NCBI GenBank assembly: GCA_002309765.1
Contig: DBXY01000055.1
Coordinates: 68,429 to 94,525 of the forward strand
Source of the DNA: Verrucomicrobia bacterium UBA1200
GTDB taxonomy: Bacteria; Verrucomicrobiota; Kiritimatiellia; RFP12; UBA1067
Length of the DNA: 26,097 nucleotides
Direction: 5' to 3'
The position numbers were made by a program, and so were the translations under genes. The first letter of the stretch is position 1. Every line of letters starts with the position of its first letter. Of this stretch, positions 6,928-14,275 are shown piece after piece. The notes beneath the pieces are model-generated. The model saw only the letters and a program-made list of their open reading frames with translations. It made no database searches and was not told where the DNA came from.

Positions 6928-9357
6928 TCACTTCTCCCGCAAGCCCAATTCCGGCAACACGCGCTCCGCGTAACGGTCAAAGTTAAACACCGTAAAACCT
7001 CCGTAGCCCTCAGCGCGAATCATTTTTATCTGCATGGCCAAATTCATCGGGTCGCAAGGATCCTTCCAGCATGACATCCCGATGCCGGGATAGAGCCGCG
7101 CTTTACCGCAAGCCTTTCCCTGCGATGCCACCATGCTACGAAAGACCTCCGGAGAATCAACGTAATCCATCGGGCAGACAAAGTCTAGCCATCCTTGCTC
7201 ACACCACAACCGCCAATCCTGACCGACCGTGACGGGATCGGATTTTGCGTTACGAAACACCGCTGCGGAAATCTCGACCCGGCGCGGCAATTTTCTCACC
7301 CGCTCCGCAACCCCGCGAACCACAAGACTTATTTGATCCTGACGGAATTTATGCCAAGCTTTGGCGGTCTCCTGATCTTGCCTCACCACTTTCGGCCAAT
7401 TGTCCAGTTTACGCCCAAGCCGTTGCTCAAACCGCGCACGGCAACCATCGCAAAAGCAGGTGTTTTCGTCGGGATAGCGGATGTAGTCAAAATGGATACC
7501 GTCAACCGGACGCTGCGCCAATTCGACCATCGCTTCAATTTCCTGCCGTTGGTTTTCCGGGTGCGACGGACAAAGCCAACGAGCCCGGTTCTTGCCATCG
7601 GCATCAAACCCGCGCTGCAACCGCCCGGCGGCGCGCAACCGCTCAACTAGATCTGCAGAGGCATATCCGCCCAAATTGTAGCACACTTTCCAGATATGCA
7701 GTTTCACCCCGTATTTACGGCAGGCGGCGATACATTCAGCCAACGCGTCACGTCCGTCCGCCACGGATTTATCTTCCTCCAGCACCTTTGAGGGGTAAAA
7801 CGCCGTGGCACCCCAGGCAAGATTAGGCAAAATCGCGTTGAACCCGTTTTCTTTCAAAAACTTAACCGAAGCGTCCCAATCACGCCCGCCTCCCAATCCC
7901 CAAGCGCTGTGGCACCAAAAAGCGCGATGTTCGTCGGGACGGGCCGGGAAATCCCGCAACCAAGCTTGAACAAAAAGTTTTGCCGACTCGTTACTTTTGT
8001 CTGTGGCTTCAATCCAGCGGCCCGCGTCCAGATCGGCTTTTGCGCTCGCCCTAAGGGCTTCCCCCCTACGCCACAATTCCTCAGTCGGTCCGGACAACCG
8101 GTCGGGCAACTGGGAACGGAGTTCCGCCAAATCGTAAGACGCGGCGGTTTTTCCGATTCTTCCGTAAGCGCTGACCGCGCAGTCTTTCCATACCGTTTCA
8201 ATGCAGGAACCGACCAAAGCCTGCATCAAACGGTCGGAACCGTTGTCGTTGCCGCCCAACCAAACGTGGCCGACAAAAAATCCGGCGGGGGTTTTTACAA
8301 TCGCCGGACGCCCGGTGTCATTACCGCCATCGTCACGCCAATTGGCCAACACCTCAGTCTCGATTCCGTCGCGCGGTTCAACGGAATGAGCAATCCACGA
8401 CCCCTGCACCGCGAAATCCGGCTGCCCGGCCAGACCCCGCCCATGCTTGGCGAAACCGGCGAAACGGTGTCCGTTAGGCAGACGGAACAATTCGGTAACC
8501 CGCAACCCCAACATTGCGGCGACCGGCTCGGAAAGCACATAAAACGCCATCAGTTTGCCACCGCGCCCGACAAACTCCCGCAGCACCGTTACCGCTTCCT
8601 CGGGAAGATTGTGGTTGTATGGCAATATCACCAGCTTCACCCGCCCCAACATCCCGGCATCACGAAGATCGGTGTCCGCCATTTGGACGCTAGGCACTCC
8701 CAGCCGCTCCAATGTCGCCGACACCGTTGCGGCGTAATGGGAAATGCCGTTCGCCTCGGTACCGGCCGTAGCCAATTGCGAATCGGCACGCACCACCGCT
8801 ATTTCAGGGACTCCGCCAACCGGAGCGAAATTGGCCAACGCGCAGGTAACGTTTGGGCGGTCGCCATCCACCAGCCAACCCGAAACCCGAAAGACACTTA
8901 CGGAGGCCCAACCCGAAGCCTGGCCTTCGGAAGTAGTGGCGTTTTTAAACACCGTAATCCGTTCCCAACGTCCGGAGCGACGCGGTGAAAAAGTGGCGGC
9001 ATACCATCCGTCGCCGCTTTTAAAGTAAAAACTGAATCCCGAAAACGGCGCAAGGTTGGAGCAGTAAAAATCGAACTGGACACCGCTGGCGTTACGCAAA
9101 TCACAAGGAACCCGAATATCCCAGTTGGCGCGAGCGGCATCGGGCAACTTAGGCAGACCGGCATCAAGCCGCACCGCCCCCGTAGCGATACAACTCGGCG
9201 GTTCCGCAAACGAAACAATGGCGTTACGGGCGGAAGCGTCATCTGTCACCGCCCGCCACGCCGGGAACACATCCAGCCCGTCTGCCGACGGGACCGGAGG
9301 AATTTCCGCGCCCAGCACCGTAACCGCCAAAAATAACAACGCCACATTACGAAGCAT
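6928..9357 (-). CDS. Secreted GHL10-type glycoside-hydrolase-like protein
   Basis: The 809-residue exported protein is first in the leftward glycan unit. A signal peptide (about 1-17) is followed by a beta-sandwich, carbohydrate-binding-like region (about 25-180). A middle alpha/beta region (about 185-390) contains AVVRADSQLATAG and GGKLMAFYVLSEP and resembles class I amidotransferase-like or trimerisation domains. A C-terminal TIM-barrel region (about 460-805) follows. The barrel carries the GHL10 signature VDGIHFDYIRYPDE, then a Cys-rich CFCDGC, and WLDFVCPMDY and YPGIGM strands. This family is linked to cleavage of polysaccharides or peptidoglycan-like glycans, but the substrate cannot be read from sequence. 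I chose the ATG at 9355-9357, about 24 nt after the predicted transcription start; its Shine-Dalgarno sequence is weak (GGGG). Confidence 0.8.
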   Translation of the reverse strand: MLRNVALLFLAVTVLGAEIPPVPSADGLDVFPAWRAVTDDASARNAIVSFAEPPSCIATGAVRLDAGLPKLPDAARANWDIRVPCDLRNASGVQFDFYCSNLAPFSGFSFYFKSGDGWYAATFSPRRSGRWERITVFKNATTSEGQASGWASVSVFRVSGWLVDGDRPNVTCALANFAPVGGVPEIAVVRADSQLATAGTEANGISHYAATVSATLERLGVPSVQMADTDLRDAGMLGRVKLVILPYNHNLPEEAVTVLREFVGRGGKLMAFYVLSEPVAAMLGLRVTELFRLPNGHRFAGFAKHGRGLAGQPDFAVQGSWIAHSVEPRDGIETEVLANWRDDGGNDTGRPAIVKTPAGFFVGHVWLGGNDNGSDRLMQALVGSCIETVWKDCAVSAYGRIGKTAASYDLAELRSQLPDRLSGPTEELWRRGEALRASAKADLDAGRWIEATDKSNESAKLFVQAWLRDFPARPDEHRAFWCHSAWGLGGGRDWDASVKFLKENGFNAILPNLAWGATAFYPSKVLEEDKSVADGRDALAECIAACRKYGVKLHIWKVCYNLGGYASADLVERLRAAGRLQRGFDADGKNRARWLCPSHPENQRQEIEAMVELAQRPVDGIHFDYIRYPDENTCFCDGCRARFEQRLGRKLDNWPKVVRQDQETAKAWHKFRQDQISLVVRGVAERVRKLPRRVEISAAVFRNAKSDPVTVGQDWRLWCEQGWLDFVCPMDYVDSPEVFRSMVASQGKACGKARLYPGIGMSCWKDPCDPMNLAMQIKMIRAEGYGGFTVFNFDRYAERVLPELGLREK

Positions 9358-9372
9358 AACCAATACCCCAAC

Positions 9373-9460
9373 TTGATTAACGAATCAATTGTACCCTAAA
9401 CGCAGGCTAGAATCAAGCGTCAATTAACAATGGCCGCGTCCGCTTTTAAGTAGAATCAAG
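9373..9460. repeat. Cluster of GAATCAA motifs in a divergent promoter region
   Basis: GAATCAA occurs at 9382-9388, 9410-9416 and 9453-9459. The last two lie inside a 10-bp direct repeat, TAGAATCAAG (9408-9417 and 9451-9460). The first forms an inverted repeat with TTGATT at 9373-9378. One copy is the -35 of the leftward promoter and one abuts its -10. They could be binding sites for a regulator of one or both divergent genes, or chance in AT-rich DNA. Confidence 0.35.
9388..9416 (-). promoter_or_regulatory. Sigma-70-type promoter of the GHL10-LRR-SDR-rhamnosidase unit
   Basis: On the minus strand there is a TTGATT -35 (9416-9411), a 17-nt spacer and a TACAAT -10 (9393-9388). It lies just upstream of the GHL10 start codon and is the only good promoter seen for the four leftward genes. 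The -35 lies within one of three GAATCAA repeats in this gap. Confidence 0.7.
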
Positions 9461-9508
9461 AATAAAAACGGAGAGGCAACCTTGTTGCGCCTAGATATGA
9501 CTTGATGA

Positions 9509-9538
9509 TTGACCGGGCGGCAAATTATGTGGTAAATT
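9509..9538 (+). promoter_or_regulatory. Possible promoter of the Tat-exported metallo-beta-lactamase-fold gene
   Basis: TTGACC (9509-9514) is separated by 18 nt from TAAATT (9533-9538). This would place the transcription start about 30 nt before the ATG at 9574. The -10 matches only 4 of 6 positions, so this is a moderate call. Confidence 0.4.
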
Positions 9539-9573
9539 AAATGCGTTTATGAAAACAAGCGGAGGGAACAATC

Positions 9574-10509
9574 ATGGAATGCGTACAACCGGTAATGGGG
9601 AGAAGATCATTTTTGACGGCAGCCGTCGGAGTGGCGGCAGCTGGGGCGGCGAGCCAGCTTATGGCGGACGGCGAGGAAGATGTCCTTGATGTCTGGCAGC
9701 GCGAGACCGATCAGGTAACCGCCGACATTTACGGCCAATACATGCGAGACGGCAACACGCGCGAGTTGGCTTCGCTGAAAAAACTGGAACAAGGGTTCGA
9801 AAAGGTTTTCAAGGAAGTGCGCGAAACTAAGGTTGAGAAAATCCCCGCCGTGTGGAGCGTTTACAACATGGGCTACATCGTCAAGACACCCGAATCGTTG
9901 TTTTCCATCGACCTCGTGCACCGCAGGTCGCTGGAGTTCGCGCCGCTTCTGGACTTCGCGTTGATCACCCACAACCACGGCGACCACTATCAGCCGCAAT
10001 TCTACAACGCGATTAACTCCGCCGGTAAAACCGTCATCTCGAATTTTCTCGACAACTACGGCGCCGCGGACTGGAGGAAGGGCGGTTCGGACTGGAAGGC
10101 GAACGGCGGTTTCACCAGAGCCAAAAAGACGTTTAAAATCAAGGATGTTGAAATAAGGACCTCGCTCGTTGACCACAACGACTACCTGATCGATTTCACA
10201 ACAGCGTTCGAAATCAAGGTCGGCGACTGGATTCTTTACCACACCGGGGATTGCGGCAATGGAAGCGAGGGCAAACTTGGCACCACTTGGGGACAACCGG
10301 ACCTTTGGCTATTCTTCCCGGGATGCGGCATAAACGTCGAAAAAGCCGTGGAAACCGTGAAACCGAAACGGGTCGTATTCGGCCATCTTTGGGAACTCGG
10401 CCACCGAGCCGGAAGATTGACCACCCCGATGGTCAAGCGCGCGCTAACGAAAGCGACCGGAAAATGCGACCGCGTTTCCGCCGCGCTATGGGGAGACAAG
10501 ATCTCCTAA
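9574..10509 (+). CDS. Tat-exported metallo-beta-lactamase-fold hydrolase
   Basis: This is a 311-residue metal-dependent hydrolase of unknown substrate. The N-terminus has a twin-arginine signal (GRRSFLTAAVGVAAAGAA, about 9-26), so the protein is probably exported folded, with its metal bound. The metallo-beta-lactamase fold follows: THNHGDHY carries the HxHxDH ligands (His133, His135, Asp137, His138), and later ligands are likely in LVDHND, YHTGDC and FGHLWELGH. GGAGGG lies about 11 nt before the ATG; a second in-frame ATG at codon 8, just ahead of the twin Arg, is also possible. The upstream neighbour is divergent and the downstream neighbour converges with a 15-nt gap, so it is probably monocistronic. 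The order of motifs resembles the broad UlaG or MBL-fold group, but I would not name a reaction. Confidence 0.85.
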   Translation: MECVQPVMGRRSFLTAAVGVAAAGAASQLMADGEEDVLDVWQRETDQVTADIYGQYMRDGNTRELASLKKLEQGFEKVFKEVRETKVEKIPAVWSVYNMGYIVKTPESLFSIDLVHRRSLEFAPLLDFALITHNHGDHYQPQFYNAINSAGKTVISNFLDNYGAADWRKGGSDWKANGGFTRAKKTFKIKDVEIRTSLVDHNDYLIDFTTAFEIKVGDWILYHTGDCGNGSEGKLGTTWGQPDLWLFFPGCGINVEKAVETVKPKRVVFGHLWELGHRAGRLTTPMVKRALTKATGKCDRVSAALWGDKIS

Positions 10510-10524
10510 CGCCGCAACCGCCGA

Positions 10525-11727
10525 CTATTTCACCCGCCAGCGCGTTGCCATCAGGCAGGGTTTGCGTCCGGGGGCGGGCTGTTGGTAAAAAACGGTGAGG
10601 ATGTCGCCGTTCTGCAACAGGCAGGAAGCGGGATACCCAAGGTCCCCGTTGTGGCTGGGGGCGAGCGAGATCTCGTTATCCGTGTCCCAAGTTTTGCCGT
10701 TGTCATCCGAGATGGCGGCAAACTCGCCAAAGCCGGGATCCTTGAAACGCCGCCCGTAAACGCAGACGAGCTTCCCATCCGCGAGCCGGATCAGGTGCGG
10801 CGGCAAACCGAGCATCGTGGTCTTCGTCATCGGGGACCACGTGCGCCCGCCGTCTTTTGAAATCGTTTGGCGCAGACAATTGTCCGGACCGTGGTAACGC
10901 ACCATTCCCACCAGTGTCCCGTCCGCCAACTCCACCGCGTGCGGCTCGTGGAACATTTGTCCCTTCGAATTCTCGCCGTTTGTGTCCGGGATATCCGGGC
11001 ACAACATCTCCCAGGTTCTTCCGCCATCGGTTGAACGTTCCGCGGAAACCACGGTACGCCCGCCAGATTGGGCACCGTTAATCCCTTGCGTAAACGAACG
11101 TCCAATCTGGAAGAGCGAACCATCTTTTAAAAGAATCGGCCCGTGCGGGGTCTGCCCCTTCATCGGCAGTTTTTCCGGTTTCGACCAGGTTTTCCCGTTA
11201 TCCATAGAGCGGACAGCCCAGTTGCCAAGCGCGGCTAGCCGCACTTCGTCCGAAATCTTTCCGTCGTGCCGAGCGTAATCCGGATGTTGGGCCAACAAAC
11301 CGCGATAGGCCACCGAGGTGAAATAAGTGACGAAAATCTCGCCGTCCGGCAACTGCACAATGCCCGCGTCGCGATCATCGATCGGTCCGTTCGCGATCGT
11401 CACCGGCGCCGACCACGACTCTCCGCCGTCGGACGAACGCACCATCTGCACCTTGCCCCAAGGGCAGACGTGGCTGTCGCGGTCGCCGGAAAAGACGGCC
11501 ATTATGTCGCCGTTCGACAAACGGCAGACCGTTGGCCAGCCGATATAGCGGTTGGTCTCCACGCAAATTTCCTTCACCCAAACGATTTCCGCGCGCGCCT
11601 GTTGCCTTGGCGGCCAATAGGCGGGTTCCGCCGCGCTTACCGCCGCCGCGCAAGCCAACAGCATGGCAGCCAGCGCCATCCGCGAAACATCAACCAAATT
11701 CCGATTCAAACCGCATTTACCGTTCAT
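10525..11727 (-). CDS. Secreted sialidase-fold protein with five Asp boxes
   Basis: The 400-residue exported protein is of the sialidase/BNR six-bladed propeller type. A signal peptide (about 16-33) precedes the propeller. Five Asp boxes are visible: SSDGGESW (98-105), SMDNGKTW (174-181), STDGGRTW (232-239), SKDGGRTW (290-297) and SDDNGKTW (340-347). The classical N-terminal F/YRIP motif of true sialidases is not evident; the corresponding stretch reads GWPTVCRL. A Glu lies in MFHEPHAVEL and Arg pairs such as YGRRFKD could be catalytic, but I cannot show sialic-acid specificity. The ATG at 11725-11727 has an AAGGTGGGG stretch just upstream and is preferred over an in-frame GTG three codons earlier. 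It is read from its own promoter, divergent from tex and convergent with the metallo-beta-lactamase-fold gene. Confidence 0.85.
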   Translation of the reverse strand: MNGKCGLNRNLVDVSRMALAAMLLACAAAVSAAEPAYWPPRQQARAEIVWVKEICVETNRYIGWPTVCRLSNGDIMAVFSGDRDSHVCPWGKVQMVRSSDGGESWSAPVTIANGPIDDRDAGIVQLPDGEIFVTYFTSVAYRGLLAQHPDYARHDGKISDEVRLAALGNWAVRSMDNGKTWSKPEKLPMKGQTPHGPILLKDGSLFQIGRSFTQGINGAQSGGRTVVSAERSTDGGRTWEMLCPDIPDTNGENSKGQMFHEPHAVELADGTLVGMVRYHGPDNCLRQTISKDGGRTWSPMTKTTMLGLPPHLIRLADGKLVCVYGRRFKDPGFGEFAAISDDNGKTWDTDNEISLAPSHNGDLGYPASCLLQNGDILTVFYQQPAPGRKPCLMATRWRVK

Positions 11728-11770
11728 TTGCCCCACCTTTCACAAGAACTTCGAACCTAATAACCCAATC

Positions 11771-11799
11771 ATAATACCACAGACCCTTCCGACGCGCAA
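11771..11799 (-). promoter_or_regulatory. Promoter of the Asp-box sialidase-fold gene
   Basis: On the minus strand there is TTGCGC (11799-11794), a 17-nt spacer and TATTAT (11776-11771). The predicted start is about 35-40 nt before the ATG. The -35 match is weaker than the -10. Confidence 0.6.
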
Positions 11800-11801
11800 G
11801 A

Positions 11802-11814
11802 ACCGAAATTCGGT
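11802..11814. promoter_or_regulatory. Palindrome between divergent sialidase-fold and tex promoters
   Basis: ACCGAA and TTCGGT form a 6-bp inverted repeat around a single A. It lies 2 nt outside the -35 of the leftward promoter and 23 nt ahead of the -35 of tex. It could be an operator serving one or both genes. It is short enough to arise by chance. Confidence 0.3.
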
Positions 11815-11837
11815 CATCGGCAATCGCCGCTTTGGCG

Positions 11838-11866
11838 TTGATTATGCGGACGGGTTTTGGTATGAT
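11838..11866 (+). promoter_or_regulatory. Sigma-70-type promoter of the tex-nnr-queDE run
   Basis: A TTGATT -35 (11838-11843), a 17-nt spacer and a TATGAT -10 (11861-11866) precede the tex ATG by about 50 nt. No other good promoter is seen before the terminator after queE, so this one may drive five genes. Confidence 0.72.
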
Positions 11867-11916
11867 ATGTACCGTTTTTTTGGCTTGCTTTGTTTTTGGT
11901 TTTAGGAGTCATATCA

Positions 11917-14271
11917 ATGGCAGACACAGAAATGGCGAACGACGGATTGGAGTCGTTGCCAAAATTGGTCGAGGAGCTGAAGATCTCCCCGCGGCAGATC
12001 GCGGCGGTGGCAAAACTGCTGGCGGAAGGAAACACCATCCCTTTTATCGCGCGTTACCGTAAGGAAGTGCACGGGAATCTGGACGAGGTGCAGATTTCAA
12101 AAATCCAGGAACGGTTAAATTATTACAAGGAACTTGAGGACCGGCGCGACACGATTTTGAAATCGATTGACGACCAGGGGAAGTTGACCGACGAGCTGAA
12201 GAAAAAGATCCTCGCCTGCACGACCAAAACCGCGTTGGAGGATTTGTACCTGCCTTACAAGCCCAAACGCCGCACCCGCGCCATGATCGCCCGGGAGAAG
12301 GGGTTGGAACCGTTGGCGGAGATGATTATGAATCAACCCGCCGCGCCGACGCCGGAGGCCGCCGCCGCCGAATACGTCAACGCGGAAAAGGGTGTTGATG
12401 ACGCAACCGCCGCCCTGGCCGGGGCTAAGGACATCGTCGCCGAGCTGGTTTCCGAAAACGCGGAGATCCGCGGCATGGTACGCCGCGAGTTCGCCACCAA
12501 CGGCGTAGTGGTTTCCGAAGTGTCGGATCCGCCTCCGGCCGAACCTACGAAATTCGAGCAATACTACGAATTCAGTGAAAAGATCGCCACCATACCGTCA
12601 CATCGTTTTCTGGCGATTCGCCGCGGACAAACCGAGGGAGTGCTGCGGGTGCGGCTCACATGCGAATCCGCGCCGCTGGTCGAACGGATCCGCGACTATT
12701 ACCACGTCGATCCCCATTCCCCGTTTGCCGCGCTGCTAAGCGAGGCCTGCGAGGATGCCTACAAGCGGCTAATCGCGCCGAGCGTGGAAATCGACGTTAC
12801 GGTGGAGCAAAAGATGAAGGCCGACCGCGCGGCGGTGGAAGTGTTCGCCGAAAACCTCCGGCATCTGCTGTTGGCCGCGCCGCTGGGCGAGAAAAAGATC
12901 ATTGGCATCGACCCCGGGTTACGTACCGGATGCAAGTGCGTAGCGCTTGACGCCACCGGAAAGTTTCTGGAAAACTGCACCATCTACCCCTCCCGCGGCA
13001 CCCGGGAACAGATTGAAGCGAAGGTGGACATCTGCAAGCTGGTGGCGAAATACCGCCCCTACGCGATTGCAGTGGGCAACGGCACCGGAGGACGCGACAC
13101 CGAAGCTTTTGTGCGCGGGGTATTGAAAGAGGCCAATCTCAAGGACATTATGGTGATTTCGGTCAGCGAGGCAGGCGCATCGGTTTACAGCGCCTCGGAA
13201 GTCGCCCGCGAGGAATTCCCCGACCTTGACCTGACCGTGCGCGGCGCGATCTCCATCGGCCGCCGGCTCCAGGATCCGCTGGCCGAACTGGTGAAGATCG
13301 AACCGAAAGCCATCGGCGTGGGCCAGTACCAGCACGATGTACACCAGCCGCTGCTGGTTGACAAACTTGACGAGGTGGTGGTAAGCTGCGTGAACCACGT
13401 TGGTGTGGAGTTGAACACCGCCAGCGCGGCGTTGCTTACCCGCGTTTCCGGCATCGGGGCGACCATGGCCAAGAAGATTGTCGCCTACCGCAACCAGAAC
13501 GGCGCGTTCACCAGCCGCAAGCAACTGTGCAAAGTGCCGGGGTTGGGTCCGAAGACCTACGAACAGGCCGCAGGATTCCTTCGCATCCGGGGGGCGGAAA
13601 ACCCGCTCGACGCTTCGGCGGTGCATCCCGAACGCTACCCGCTGGTGGAGAAAATGGCGGCGGACTTGGGAGTGAGCCTCAAAGAACTGATCGGCAACGC
13701 CGAGCTGGTTGACCACATCAAACTCGCCGCGTATGTATCCGACTCGGTGGGTGAGCCGACGCTGAAGGACATCATCGCGGAATTGAAGAAACCCGGGCGC
13801 GACCCGCGCGCGGTGTTTGAAAAGCCGGCATTCCGGGATGACGTCACCGAACTGGAGCATGTCCAGCCCGGCATGGTGCTGGAGGGCATCGTCACCAACG
13901 TAACCGCGTTCGGCGCGTTTGTGGATATCGGGGTGCATCAGGACGGGCTGGTCCACGTTTCGGAGATTTCTGACCGTTACGTGAGCGATCCAGCCGAAGT
14001 GGTAAAAGCCGGAGACCGGATTAAGGTAACGGTTCTCTCGGTGGATTACGCCCGCAAGCGCATCTCGCTCAGCGCGAAAACCAAGCCCGGCAACGGGGCG
14101 CGTCCCGCGGCCGGCGGCCGTCCGCAAGGCGGTAACGGAGGCGGCCATTTCGGTCCGCGCGGCGGACAGCGTCCGCAAGATCGCGGCGGTCCCCGCTTCG
14201 GAGGCGGAGGACGTGACCGCAACAACCCCCACAGCGGCGGATTCAACTGCAACCCCTTCGCGGGACTTTAA
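11917..14271 (+). CDS. tex: Tex-family S1 RNA-binding protein
   Basis: This is a cytoplasmic Tex/YhgF-type nucleic-acid-binding protein, thought to act in transcription and RNA quality control. The product has 784 residues from the ATG at 11917, which has AGGAG 8 nt upstream. Visible order: the helical Tex N-terminal region, with PRQIAAVAKLL and the conserved NTIPFIARYRKE; a YqgF/RNase H-like domain from about 325 (IIGIDPGLRTG); tandem helix-hairpin-helix motifs (VSGIGATMAKKI about 507, VPGLGPKTYEQA about 538); and an S1 domain (about 650-722, GIVTNVTAFGAFVDIG). About 60 further residues form a low-complexity tail rich in Gly, Arg, Pro and Asn with PRGG and RGG-like motifs, which is not typical of all Tex proteins. 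The nnr gene starts 4 nt after the stop. Confidence 0.95.
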   Translation: MADTEMANDGLESLPKLVEELKISPRQIAAVAKLLAEGNTIPFIARYRKEVHGNLDEVQISKIQERLNYYKELEDRRDTILKSIDDQGKLTDELKKKILACTTKTALEDLYLPYKPKRRTRAMIAREKGLEPLAEMIMNQPAAPTPEAAAAEYVNAEKGVDDATAALAGAKDIVAELVSENAEIRGMVRREFATNGVVVSEVSDPPPAEPTKFEQYYEFSEKIATIPSHRFLAIRRGQTEGVLRVRLTCESAPLVERIRDYYHVDPHSPFAALLSEACEDAYKRLIAPSVEIDVTVEQKMKADRAAVEVFAENLRHLLLAAPLGEKKIIGIDPGLRTGCKCVALDATGKFLENCTIYPSRGTREQIEAKVDICKLVAKYRPYAIAVGNGTGGRDTEAFVRGVLKEANLKDIMVISVSEAGASVYSASEVAREEFPDLDLTVRGAISIGRRLQDPLAELVKIEPKAIGVGQYQHDVHQPLLVDKLDEVVVSCVNHVGVELNTASAALLTRVSGIGATMAKKIVAYRNQNGAFTSRKQLCKVPGLGPKTYEQAAGFLRIRGAENPLDASAVHPERYPLVEKMAADLGVSLKELIGNAELVDHIKLAAYVSDSVGEPTLKDIIAELKKPGRDPRAVFEKPAFRDDVTELEHVQPGMVLEGIVTNVTAFGAFVDIGVHQDGLVHVSEISDRYVSDPAEVVKAGDRIKVTVLSVDYARKRISLSAKTKPGNGARPAAGGRPQGGNGGGHFGPRGGQRPQDRGGPRFGGGGRDRNNPHSGGFNCNPFAGL

Positions 14272-14275
14272 TGGC

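Noticed and set aside
7909..8988. A 359-codon plus-strand open frame inside the GHL10-like gene
   Set aside because: It is antisense to a protein with a clear family signature, and is explained by codon bias.
9468..9498. Imperfect hairpin (GGCAAC/GTTGC around 9475-9490) ahead of the metallo-beta-lactamase-fold gene
   Set aside because: Short stem with a bulge, no T-run, and located upstream of the predicted promoter; too weak to call a terminator or attenuator.
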